From Schistosoma haematobium (taxonomy: Eukaryota > Platyhelminthes > Trematoda > Strigeidida > Schistosomatidae): DNA of 64,000 bases. Each line of letters begins with the position of its first letter. Positions within the stretch are counted from its first letter, which is position 1. The notes below the pieces were generated by a model. The model saw nothing but the letters and a program-made list of their open reading frames with translations, was not told the DNA's origin and made no database searches. This document shows positions 1 through 11,000 of this stretch, in pieces. Position numbers and translations under genes: made by a program. The stretch lies in contig NC_067197.1 of the NCBI RefSeq assembly GCF_000699445.3, positions 34,827,809 through 34,891,808 on the forward strand, read 5' to 3'.

Positions 1-85
1 TCTGAAGAAATGGCTGGCAGTGAGTCACGAAACGTCAGAAAAAATTTTTTTTCTACTCTTTAGGATATTACAAATATATTGATTT

Positions 86-365
86 GGCGAGACCATCATT
101 TATGAACGAACCAATCACGTATAAGATAACAAGTCATGAAAGTTGGCGCGAAATTCATTCATACATTTAGCTAAACAGAGCCTTGGTATTATAGCTGATG
201 TCACTTCGTGATGAAAACCCTAAATCTAATTTTAAACCCTAACCATCAACTGTAAATGAGAATTCTAACTGGTTTATAACTCTCATTTAGCTCTAATCAG
301 TAGGTGTTCACTCTCAAGGTCACTTCAGCGTCGTTCAAAGGTCGTCCATAAATTATAGTCTCACC
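86..365 (-). mobile_element. MITE copy 1 (TIR, 280 bp)
   Basis: The element starts GGCGAGACCATCATTTATGA and ends with the inverted counterpart TTATAGTCTCACC. Its interior (hypothetical master orientation set by copies 2, 3 and 5) is shared with four other copies in the window. Flanking octamers attgattt and actaattt match at 6 of 8, suggesting a decayed 8-bp target duplication. It has no coding capacity and lies in an intron upstream of the first visible NWD exon. Confidence 0.75.
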
Positions 366-616
366 ACTAATTTATTTATAACAATCTATCCAATGCTCAA
401 TTTATCCGAAATTATCAAGTCAAACCTTGATAATGATTAATCAGTGCAATTTATAGAATAATAACAAAGTTTAATACTTTACTGAATTTAATTCTTCTAA
501 CAATCAGTTAAAGTTACATGTATAAAAAAACAAATATTTTAAAGGAAATTATTATTTACCCTTTTAGTAAATAGATTAGCTTACTAAATCCATTTAAGTT
601 CACTATTAAAAATCAA

Positions 617-873
617 GGTGAGACTATAATTTATGAACGATTTTTGAATGACGCTAGAGTGACCTTGAGGGTGTCCACTTAATAACTAGAACTTAATGAG
701 GGTGATAAACTTGTGCGAGGAATTAGAATCCTAATTTACAGTTGATGATTAAGGTTAGGAATTAGATTTCAGGTTTTCATCACGAACTCTATTTATCCGA
801 ATGAATTTCGCACCAAAATCCAAAAGCTATTATCTTATATCTGATTGATTCATCTATAAATTATAATCTCGCC
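617..873 (+). mobile_element. MITE copy 2 (TIR, 257 bp)
   Basis: Begins GGTGAGACTATAATTTATGA and ends TTATAATCTCGCC. The interior runs opposite to copy 1, with a shared central block (about 740-780). It is slightly shortened, and its target duplication is not clear. Confidence 0.75.
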
Positions 874-949
874 GAAATAAGTTTTATTATTAAATTTTAA
901 TCATTCATACATTCAAATTTAATTATTCAATAATAGAATTCATAATTCA

Positions 950-1095
950 ATTGAAGCTAGACCATCATAGAAAACTTGGAAGCACTAAACAGCCATTTCA
1001 TCCTAGTATGAAACTTTTCAGAATGAAACGATCATTTAGTGCTTTCAAGTTTTTCAATGATAGTCTAACTTCAATGAACTCATGAATTCAATGAT
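950..1095. mobile_element. Fold-back fragment of the hammerhead retroposon
   Basis: The left part (about 950-1018) is the 3' half of the hammerhead retroposon in reverse: attgaagctagaccatcat, then cctagtatgaaac. The right part (about 1022-1090) is the same region in forward orientation: gaaacgatcatttagtgctt, then tagtctaacttcaatgaact. The arms meet at the degenerate ribozyme region, giving a long imperfect palindrome. Confidence 0.72.
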
Positions 1096-1159
1096 TAAAT
1101 TTATATAATCTTTATAAAATCTCTCTATAATTTATATACATCTTTTCTTTAATATCAAG

Positions 1160-2070
1160 ATATAGAACGTTATACAAAACTCCTTGAAAAATATCCAGAT
1201 CTAAGAAAACACAGTATCTTAATAGAACGTCATATTCAAGGTCTGACTAATATTCATTCAATCAATAATTTCAAAGAAATATACAATCTAACAAAAAATA
1301 TTCATAATAAAGAAATGTTATTTGATCATTTAATTGAATATACAGAAATCAATAAATCAATCAATCAAAAACAATTAATCCCTGATCCAAAATCAATACA
1401 AAAATGTTTTCATATTATTAATACATTAGAAAAATATATAAATAAAGATCAAATCATTAAATTAACCATACCAATACATATAATAAATGATTTTACGAAT
1501 TTATCATCGAATGAAATTGATATTTATAATAAATTAGATAAAGAAAAATTATTATTAACAAAAGTACGTTTACAAATGAAACAATTTAATCGATTGCATA
1601 ATCAGACTGATCCTGATCATGATCATAATCAATCTTTAACATTGAATAATATAACATGGATTAATTATTTAGTTTTATTTATTAATCAATTATTAAAATT
1701 ATTTAAAAAATCTATAACAAATTTATTTAATGAATTCAAATTTAAACAACAATCAAAATTACAATTAAGTAATGAAATTGAAGCAGATAGTCATTATCAT
1801 TTATTAATGTATTCAATGGAACAATTAAATATTCAATTACATCCTTATCAATATATAATAGAGAATATAGATGAAAATGATTCGAATATCAATGATAATG
1901 ATGATTATTATTATAATTGGAATGATAAATTAATGCATAAAACACGTAATCGTGAAATCAGTATTATCAAAAATTATTTAATAGGTAATTCAAAACTTCC
2001 AGGAATAATATATGGACCACCAGGTTCTGGTAAAACTAGTTTATTACGATGGACAGTGAATTATTTTATG
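1160..2070 (+). CDS. NWD-like gene, internal exon with P-loop
   Basis: The open frame runs back from the Met at 1315 to a polypyrimidine/AG acceptor (ttctttaatatcaag) just before 1160, so the true coding start is upstream of the Met. The exon opens with two bases completing a codon from an unseen exon. It encodes about 303 residues: a helical, charged N-terminal segment, then GIIYGPPGSGKTSLLRW, the nucleotide-binding loop that opens the NACHT domain. The donor is ATG|GTTAGT at 2071. The 13 further codons open past this point (to 2112) are intronic. Confidence 0.8.
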
Positions 2071-5000
2071 GTTAGTTATATAAGTGATTGTAAAATTTTG
2101 ATATTGATGTAATTTGCTGTTGTTGTTGTTGTTGGATATATCGCTTAATTTTGTGGATTAGTTGAAGTTAAACAATAATATCATTGAATGTCGGGGCTCA
2201 TTGGTCTAAAGATTAAGCGTTAGCATGTGAGACCGATAGGTCCTGAGTTCGAGTCTCTCGAAGTGAGATCGTGGATGTACACTGCTGAGAAATCCCACAA
2301 TAGGATGAAATGACCTTTCATTGATTCGAACTTTTTCACGGTAGTCTAGCTTCAATTGACTCATGATCTCAACTATTAAAAGTAATCTTTTTACTTTAAA
2401 TCTAGAATAATTAATAGTCAATACTAGCTATTTAAATAATATATACATTTAATCCACTTTTAAAATGAAATCGATTGTTGTTCAGATGTTGTGGTAGTAC
2501 ATTTTTTGATCAATATATTAGAAGGAATAGGTTTATTTATTGGAGGATAATTTTCTTCATAAAGCCCACTTTATGATAACAACCAGCAGAGTGTGTAATA
2601 TAACTAGTAGACTTTTGGGCAATATAAGAAAAATGAATGTAGTAAAAGAACGTTGATTCATTTCATTTCATAGTTGTTCATCAGTTGCTTACTACCTAAA
2701 CACAACAGTATTAATTAATAAAGATCCGTGTACATACCTGATATCATAGTATTGAGAATATTCTCACCAATGAAGAATAATACAATGGGAATAAATATAG
2801 AAGAATTATGAAAGATGTTGAAATGATAATTAAATATGTATATGTTAAATAATATGGAAACTCTTGAAAAAAGATCTACAAAGCATATAGAGACAAATTA
2901 CTGAAAAAGATCGATAATAAAAGTTACATGATGAAAACAATATTAGATTGATTCTAAGCTTAGAATGGGTGAAGTTCAGATAAAAATCAACAAGTTATGA
3001 AAAAATTAATTGTCTAGTTATAAGCAAAAAGCTATTAGGAAATAACACCTTGAAAACAGAGGTCACCAGGACAAGATGCGAGTAACAATAGTATCTTTTT
3101 GAGTGCAAAAATCTGGTTTATGACCTTTCATAAAGTTGGCTTCGGCAGATGTTTTAAACAAGACTAAAATCATAATGTCATACCCACTACCAAATAAATA
3201 ATGAGAGACTAAACTATTGAAGATAAGTTGGTGAGACTATAAATTATGGACGACCGCTGAGCAACGCTAAAGTAACCTTGAGAGTGTCCACCTACTGACT
3301 AAGGCTAAATGAGGGCTTCAAACCAATGTGAAGAACAAGGAACGTGATTTACAGTTGATGATTATGGATAGGAATTAGATTTAGAGTTTTTATCAAGAAC
3401 TGACATTAGCTATAATCTTAAAACTCTGTTTAGCTGAATGGATCAATGAATTTCATGTCGAAATCCAAGATCTGTTATCTTAAATCTTATTGATTCGTCC
3501 ATATATTGTAGTATCACCAATAAGTTGATCTATCAGTCTCAACTTCTTCCATACATATTTATGATGTATTAATCTTAATCGATTAGAACATTTCCGATAT
3601 TATAATATGAACTATATACACGAACTGTTATTAACTAATACTACTGTGTTTAAATTATAAGTAACTGATAATGAACTACAAAATAAAATTAATGTTAATT
3701 GGCTACGATGTTTTTCATGCTCTAATCAAATTTATTAGTAGGGAAATTTGTATGAGATACCAAACTCTCGTTGACTGATTTTAATAGTTTAACAAATAAC
3801 TACAAATTATTTCAAATAATCAGTAAGAAATGACCGTCCAGTGATTCCAGGTTTTCCATGATGGTCTAGCTTCAATTGACTCATGAATTCAACTATTAAA
3901 TTACTATAATATCCACAAAATCCCTCTGTGATTATAATCATCATATGCTCACTAGTGACTGGCTTGAAGAGGTATTTTCTGGAGTTCTAGTGAGAAGCAG
4001 TGATCAGTGAAGTTCAACCGCGTCTGTTGTGAGATAATAACTCAGTGAAGACAATAGTGGACGGTGACGCAATTCTGTGGATTGGTTGAAGTTGAACATT
4101 AACATTGTTGGATGCTAACTCAGTGGTCTAGAGGTTAAGCGTTCTCGCAGGACTCATATGTCCCGTGTTCGAATCCCGCTAAGCAAGATCATAGATGCGC
4201 AATAGGACGAAACGGCTGTCCAGTGCTTCCAAGCTTTCCATGGTGATCTAGCATCGACTGACTCATAAATTCAACTATTAAACTACTAAAATCTGCATAA
4301 GAACTCCTTCTGATGCAAATTAATTATCTAACGTCTATCCAAACGTACTTGATATATCATTATCTTTTTCATATATATATCAAACAACTTCACATTCCTT
4401 TCAATCTAATTTTAATATTAGTTAAACTTGGTATAAAATTTTATCGATTAGGAAATTAAAATAGAACTATTTCAGTTTAAATGAAGTTCATTAATTTAAA
4501 ATATAATAATAATAAAACTTGACAATTATTTGTATCTACCCAGAACTGATAGAAAAAACTGTATGTGAAATTTAGAAAGAAATACCTTGTTTTTTCTACG
4601 CTATTTTAGACATATTTTTATCTACTTTGCTATAAATACCTTTGATAATACATATTGAGTTATCAATGTTCATCCATTTAAAAAAACCTTTAATTTAAAC
4701 AAAGATGAATAGTGGCTAGTAGTGGAATCCACGATGCGCGTTTCGTCCTAACTGTGACTCGTCAGCTGGATGTACCTGCATCTCAGAGTTGATGTTCACT
4801 TCGGGACTCGAACCCAGTACCGTTCACTGCAAACAACATCAAATGAATTTTCATTTAATGTTTTGTAAAATGAATTATTGATACACAAGAAATGTAAAAG
4901 CATTGTATTACTTAAAGCATTTGAGTTTTATGTTAATAAATGATCAGTAGTAAATAGATTTTCAAAGTCCTATAAAAAGCGTTGGATATTACTTATCTGA

Positions 5001-8000
5001 TTGCAGCTCATTCAAATTTTTGTATATATAACTGCGTTGAATGACTAATTGACTTACTGAGTAAGTTAGGTAGGTTATACAATATGTGAAGATTTTTACA
5101 CTAAATCAAATTTAAACATAGGAAAGTAGTAATAAACAATTTGGTTATTCACCTATCCTAACGCATCAGTCATATATCCATGATCAGATTAGTCTGTATC
5201 CAAATAAATACGTATTAGCCATAAGTATTATTCAGTTGGTATTGATCAATTCAAATTCCTACACAGTCATGTCTTCCCCCTTTGTCCATTCAGGTTTATC
5301 TGTAGTAAGCCCATTCAACTAATGTATTATTTATCTGCTCACCGTAATTTAAACACTTAATCCACTATGTAAATTTCCGTGTGAATATGATTGAGTATAT
5401 GTCTGCACATCAATTTCTAATCTATTCTCCCATTGGTTGAATTACACAGATAATCAATAATTTATCCATACTTGATTAACATTCAAAAATATATATGGAT
5501 TTTTAACACAAACACTTTTGGTTTCACTGTGTGCTTCCTTTCTGTACGCTTGCGGATTTTACCAATCTTTAACAAGAAACTGTCTCTATAACTGGTGATG
5601 AAATTGAAGATTAGAAAACCAATCACTCTAAGATTAAGCATTTATCAAAAATTCAATAGGTGAGGTTTTACATTCAAAATTTCTCATCCTTATAATAACC
5701 ATTTTTTCAAGACGTATTAAATCATACTAATATCATCAGAATGATAGAAACGAAGATAATCAAAGATTCATGTCTTTGATAAAGTTAAAAACGATTAATT
5801 ACTCTCTCTCTGTACAATTGATTTATTTTGAAGTTTTGTATAGTTACCATTCCCTTTGTTCTATCATAAGTCAAAGGAACGAATGTAAATTTTTAATTCA
5901 ACAAACTAAATATCTCGTTATTTTAAAGAACTACACATTGTAGTAACATTACAAGCGAATAAACAACATAAATATAATATAACATATAAGGGATGTTAAT
6001 ATAATCTGTAATGCATGACATTCAAACTACTACCGTAATGAACGAGAACACAAATGGAGACAATCGAATATATCTGAACACAAAATTACAAAACATCTTA
6101 GTAAAATCTGAAAACCATACAGTAAATACTTCTCGATAGTGGATGATTTTGATGGAGTTTTGTTCACGACTAAACCATCCAGCTCAAAGAATAAAACTCC
6201 ATCAAAGTAAATACTTCATTTGCAAAATGTCATTCAACTGCCTAAAAGTTGACTGTTCCCCTTTCCAAATATCAGTTAATCGTTTTAAATTTGATTGTTT
6301 CTGTATTTCCATACTAACTGCTTTCTGTTCCCATTCTTTCCTGTTTGATCTTCCAGAACTTTTGCTATCAGACATTCTATTTTTGACTAATATTATATAC
6401 TACTTATACCAATATAAGTAGCACAAATCACAATACCATAATTTTGTTTTTTAATATATATATATATATTATAGCATATTCATTCAAAATCCGAAATCAA
6501 CAATCAATCAATATCAAATTCAGATCAATTATCAACTCATTTAACTATATCCCAATCTATCATAGAACCGATTATAATTATATGTTGTATTGGTCGTACC
6601 TATTTATCCACATCATTACAATCTGTATTATTACAAATTATTGAACAATTAATAATGAAATTTAATATAAATTATTCTAATATTAAATCATTATGTGAAT
6701 ATGCAGAAATTGTACGTTTATTAAATATTCTATTAAATTTAGCCAATCCATTAAAACCAATACTGATATTAATTGATAATATAGAATTATTATATCCAGA
6801 TGAACATGTACAAATGTTTCAATGGTTACCATATGAATTACCTAATCAATATATCCGTTTATTAATCACAACAAATTCAGAAAAAATCATTCAAAATTTT
6901 ACAAAACGTTTTGGTCAAGGTTGTTGTATCAATTTATCATCATGTTATTCATTGAATGATATAATCAATAATATTTTACCAAAATTAATTCGAAAACATT
7001 TCAATTCAAATATATTATTGATTGATGAAAAAATCAATAATCAATTAATCAATTTAAATTTAGAAAATAATATCACATTAACTTATATAGAATTATTAGC
7101 TGATATATTAACTATTCAATTCAGTGGTAAAATGAATTTCATTTTACCTGATCTATTACCTAATGATTTATGTCATTTATTTATCATACGTTTAAAACAA
7201 ATTTATTCTCTAATGAAACAACAAAGTATATTACATTTAGCATTATTACGTTTTATGCCATATATAGCATGTTCACGTTATGGTTTAACAATGAATGAAT
7301 TAATTGAATTATTACAAAATGATATCAATATAATAGAAGCAAGAAAACAATCTAATTCAATGAATATCTCATTAAAATATTTCCCTATTGGTTGTTTATT
7401 GAATTTATTATATTCATCAATTTATGGTATAAATAAATATTTAATATTTATTAAAACAGATAATCGTTTATTAATTACATTTAAACATGAATCTTATCGT
7501 CATGGTGTATTATTATTTTGGAATTCATATTTAGATAATAATAATAATAATAATGATCAATTTTTAATCAATGAAAATAAAATCGATTTCAATCATGATA
7601 ATAAACAAAATGATAATTTATCAAATGAATTTATATTTCATCGATATATGACAGATTATTGGTTAGGTTTAAATAATGGACATGATGATTATGAACAACA
7701 TACAAAACAAATTGGACATTCCTATGAAATAAAACCAATGAATAATACTACTACTAATAATAGTAATATAGAATATAATGAAGATTCATTTCATACCATA
7801 TATTATTGGTTATCTATGAATCAATCAATCAAATTGAATTCTACTGAAGTGATAATAGGAACATATAATAAATATTATATATGTAATACACGTCGTCTTA
7901 CAGAATTACCATATCAATTATTTAAACTAGGTTCAGAGAGTATACAAGATCTATTAAAGTATGTTATCTTTTCATTTGATTATATATTCGGTAAATTATT

Positions 8001-11000
8001 ATTAGGTTTAAGACCAAATGATATCATTACAGAATTTTATTATTTAAGACAATTAAATCAATTAAGAACTAATGATGAAATTATGTATTTATTAAATTTA
8101 TTAAGAAATTTATCCATAAAATTATCACTGATACCAACAATATTAAATATTGAATTAGCTGGACGTATTGGACATTTAGTGAATACAGAATATATAAATA
8201 TAAGTCGTTTATTATTAAATAGTATTGATTGTGATTCGAATAAAGTGAATTGTCTATTACCATTATTATCTATATGTTATCAATCACCATTACAACCTGA
8301 ATTATTAAATGTTCAATATAAATATAATGATACAGGATTTTATGGATTAATGAATGATATAAATAAACATGAAATGAAAGAAATTATAACGATTTCATCA
8401 GATTCAAGATTTCTATTAACATTAACATTGAATCCATTGAATAAATCGAATAACAATAATAATAATACTAATCAATTAATTACAACTAGTAATGAAGTTA
8501 TTATTCATTTATGGGAAGTGAATTCTTTAACTAAATCATGTTCATTTAGTCTTGGTGAATGGATAAATTATAAATTTCATCAAGCCTATATGCCAATACA
8601 TCAAAATCAATTAGTTCTATTAACATATTCAATAAATGATGTAAATAATAAAAAATATGGAATTTTATCAATTAATTTAGAATTAGGTTATATTGAAGGT
8701 AATCTATGTGTAACAGATCCAATTCAATTAAAAATTTTATGTATAACACGATGTAGTATAGTAATCAAACAATATATCCCTAAAAGAAATAATGAAAAAC
8801 ATATCAACAATCAAGATTATGCAATTGTTTATACTATACCAAATTTAAAACCAATCAATAATATATTATCTAAAGTTCCATTACCATTTTATATATTACC
8901 AAATGATCGAATCTATTTTGGACCATCAAAATGGTTCATTCCAATGAAAACAAGTATAGAAAAGAAAAGAAAACAACAAACTAATCAAAATGAATTCAAA
9001 GAGATAAATAATAATGATGTACAAGTTCGATTAAAGAATGCATTGAATGATGTGGTAGCATGGATAAAATGTCCTTTAGCACCAATTATATTTCAAGCAA
9101 ATATTAGAGGAGATAATTTATTTATTGGATGTAAAAGTTTAGGTCAAATATATCGGTTTGATTTAACTTTGGTAAGTAAAAATATTTTTTACCAAGATTT
9201 TGGTATTTTCAGAATGGATTTCGTGGAGAGTTTTAGAAATTTCACAGGTTGAAATCATGAGTCGATTGAAGCTAGACCACCATGGAAAACCTGGAAGCAC
9301 TGGACGGCCGTTGAAGTTAGACATTAACACCGTTGGATGCCGGTTCAGTGGTCTAGTGGTTAAGTGCTCGCGCGCGAAGCCAGTAGGTCCTGGGTTCGAG
9401 CCCCGCGTGGTGCGGGATCGTGGATGCGCACTGCTCAGGAGTCCCATACTAGGACGAAACGGCCGTCCAGTGCTTCCAGGTTTTCCATGGTGGTCTAGCT
9501 TCAATCGACTCATGATTTCAACCTGTGAAATTTTGGTATTTCTTTTTAGTGTATACTTTTAGCTGATGGAGAAGATTTATAGCTCAGGTGGATGATTTTG
9601 ATGGAGTAAACAATGACAAATTTAAAGTCAATAAGAACTAATCAATGTCGAGGTGTACAGAACAAGCTGTGAAACAGATGTGGAGAAATTCGAACACTTC
9701 ACTTCTATCTGAAGTTTGTGCTGATGATATCGTTTACAAGAACGATGAAAGCTCCACGACCAAACCATCCAGCTCAGAGAACAAAACTTCATCAAAAGTA
9801 TACTTTTAGTAGATAAAGTGAAGAAACTTCAAGTGCAAAAAATAATCAAATTATATTTGGACTTTTTTAAAACAAAAATATAATTTGCTAAACGATTAAA
9901 AGAGATTCTTACACTTCAACCATTGAGATTTTATGTTTCTAAATTTGGCATGTTTTAACCGTCTCAAATAGTAATCTCCATTAGATTTTACATATACTTT
10001 GTAATTAAGACCAGGGAGATATATATGAACTAAAGACTTTTAGTACATATTTGTCACTATTCTTATATAAAACAATCGATCAAAGAATAACTGTAGCGAA
10101 CTGCCTTCAGTAGTTGGATTTTAGCTTCTTCTGGAGTTAACAAACAAATTACTAGGAAAAAACCTTAAAACCAAAGCCGGTAGTATCATCCTATGATTTT
10201 TTTTCTGTTTAATAATAAACTATGAAACTATACATGTGTAGGACACCTCCTAACTTTACTATCAATAGTTTTAACAATGTACTAGACGTCTTTTGAATCC
10301 CATTAAAAAAAACTGGATACAGTTTATGTCCATTTTTATTCTACAGCAAAAATGAAATTTGTGACAAAACCAAAATATCAGTAGGCGTTTTCGTGGACAT
10401 TATAGTAATTTCATTAGTTGAGGTCATGAATCAATTGAGGCTAGACCACCATACAAAATCTGGAACCACCTCATGGCCGTCTCGTCCTATTGTAGGACTC
10501 CTCAGAAGTACGCATCCATGATCCCGCCTCGCGGAATTCGAACCCGGGACCTCTTGGTCTCGCAAGCAAACGCTTAACCTCTCGACCATTGAGTTGGTGT
10601 CCAGTGGTGTTAATCTCTAACTTCAAAATAGTTCAATAATTGATTGATAGAACCCCTTCTGATATTAATCAACATGTGCTCATTAGTAACTGGATTTAAC
10701 AGTTATTTCCTGGACTTATAATGAGAAGCCGTCATCAGTGGAGTCCAACCGGGTCTGTTAAAAGATAGTAATTCACTGAAGATAATGGTGGATGGTGGTG
10801 CATTTTCGTGGATTAGTTGAAGTTAGACATTAACATCGTTGAGTCCCACCTCAGTAGTCTAGTGGTTAGGCGCTCGCGCGTGGGACTGCTATGTCCCGGG
10901 TTCGAATTCCGCGAGGCGGGATCATGGATGCGTACTTCTGAGGAGTCCTACAATAGGACGAGATGGCCATTCAGCGATTCCAGGCTTTGCATGATGTTGT

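Larger units (their letters stand above)
2071..6474 (+). other. Intron of the NWD-like gene (4404 nt), repeat-filled
   Basis: The intron runs from GTTAGT at 2071 to TATAG at 6474, with a (TA)n tract just before the acceptor. It contains a hammerhead retroposon (about 2150-2385), a MITE (3230-3518), a partial/full tandem of the hammerhead retroposon (3830-4330), an Sm-alpha-like relic on the - strand (4695-4835) and a 73-bp fold-back retroposon (6133-6205). No coding signal was found at 2390-3229 or 4836-6132. An open frame at 6143-6421 overlaps the fold-back repeat and is not supported. Confidence 0.78.

Noticed and set aside
6143..6421. 92-codon frame before the NWD exon
   Set aside because: It overlaps a fold-back retroposon, lies in an intron and has no domain.
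9349..9405. Possible tRNA gene (A and B boxes)
   Set aside because: The boxes belong to a tRNA-like retroposon. No full cloverleaf was seen, and the same sequence recurs with the retroposon 3' part.
9163..9562. Overlapping + and - frames with the same N-terminal peptide (MSRLKLDHHGKPGS)
   Set aside because: Both arise from the 76-bp inverted repeat of a retroposon; not a real protein pair.
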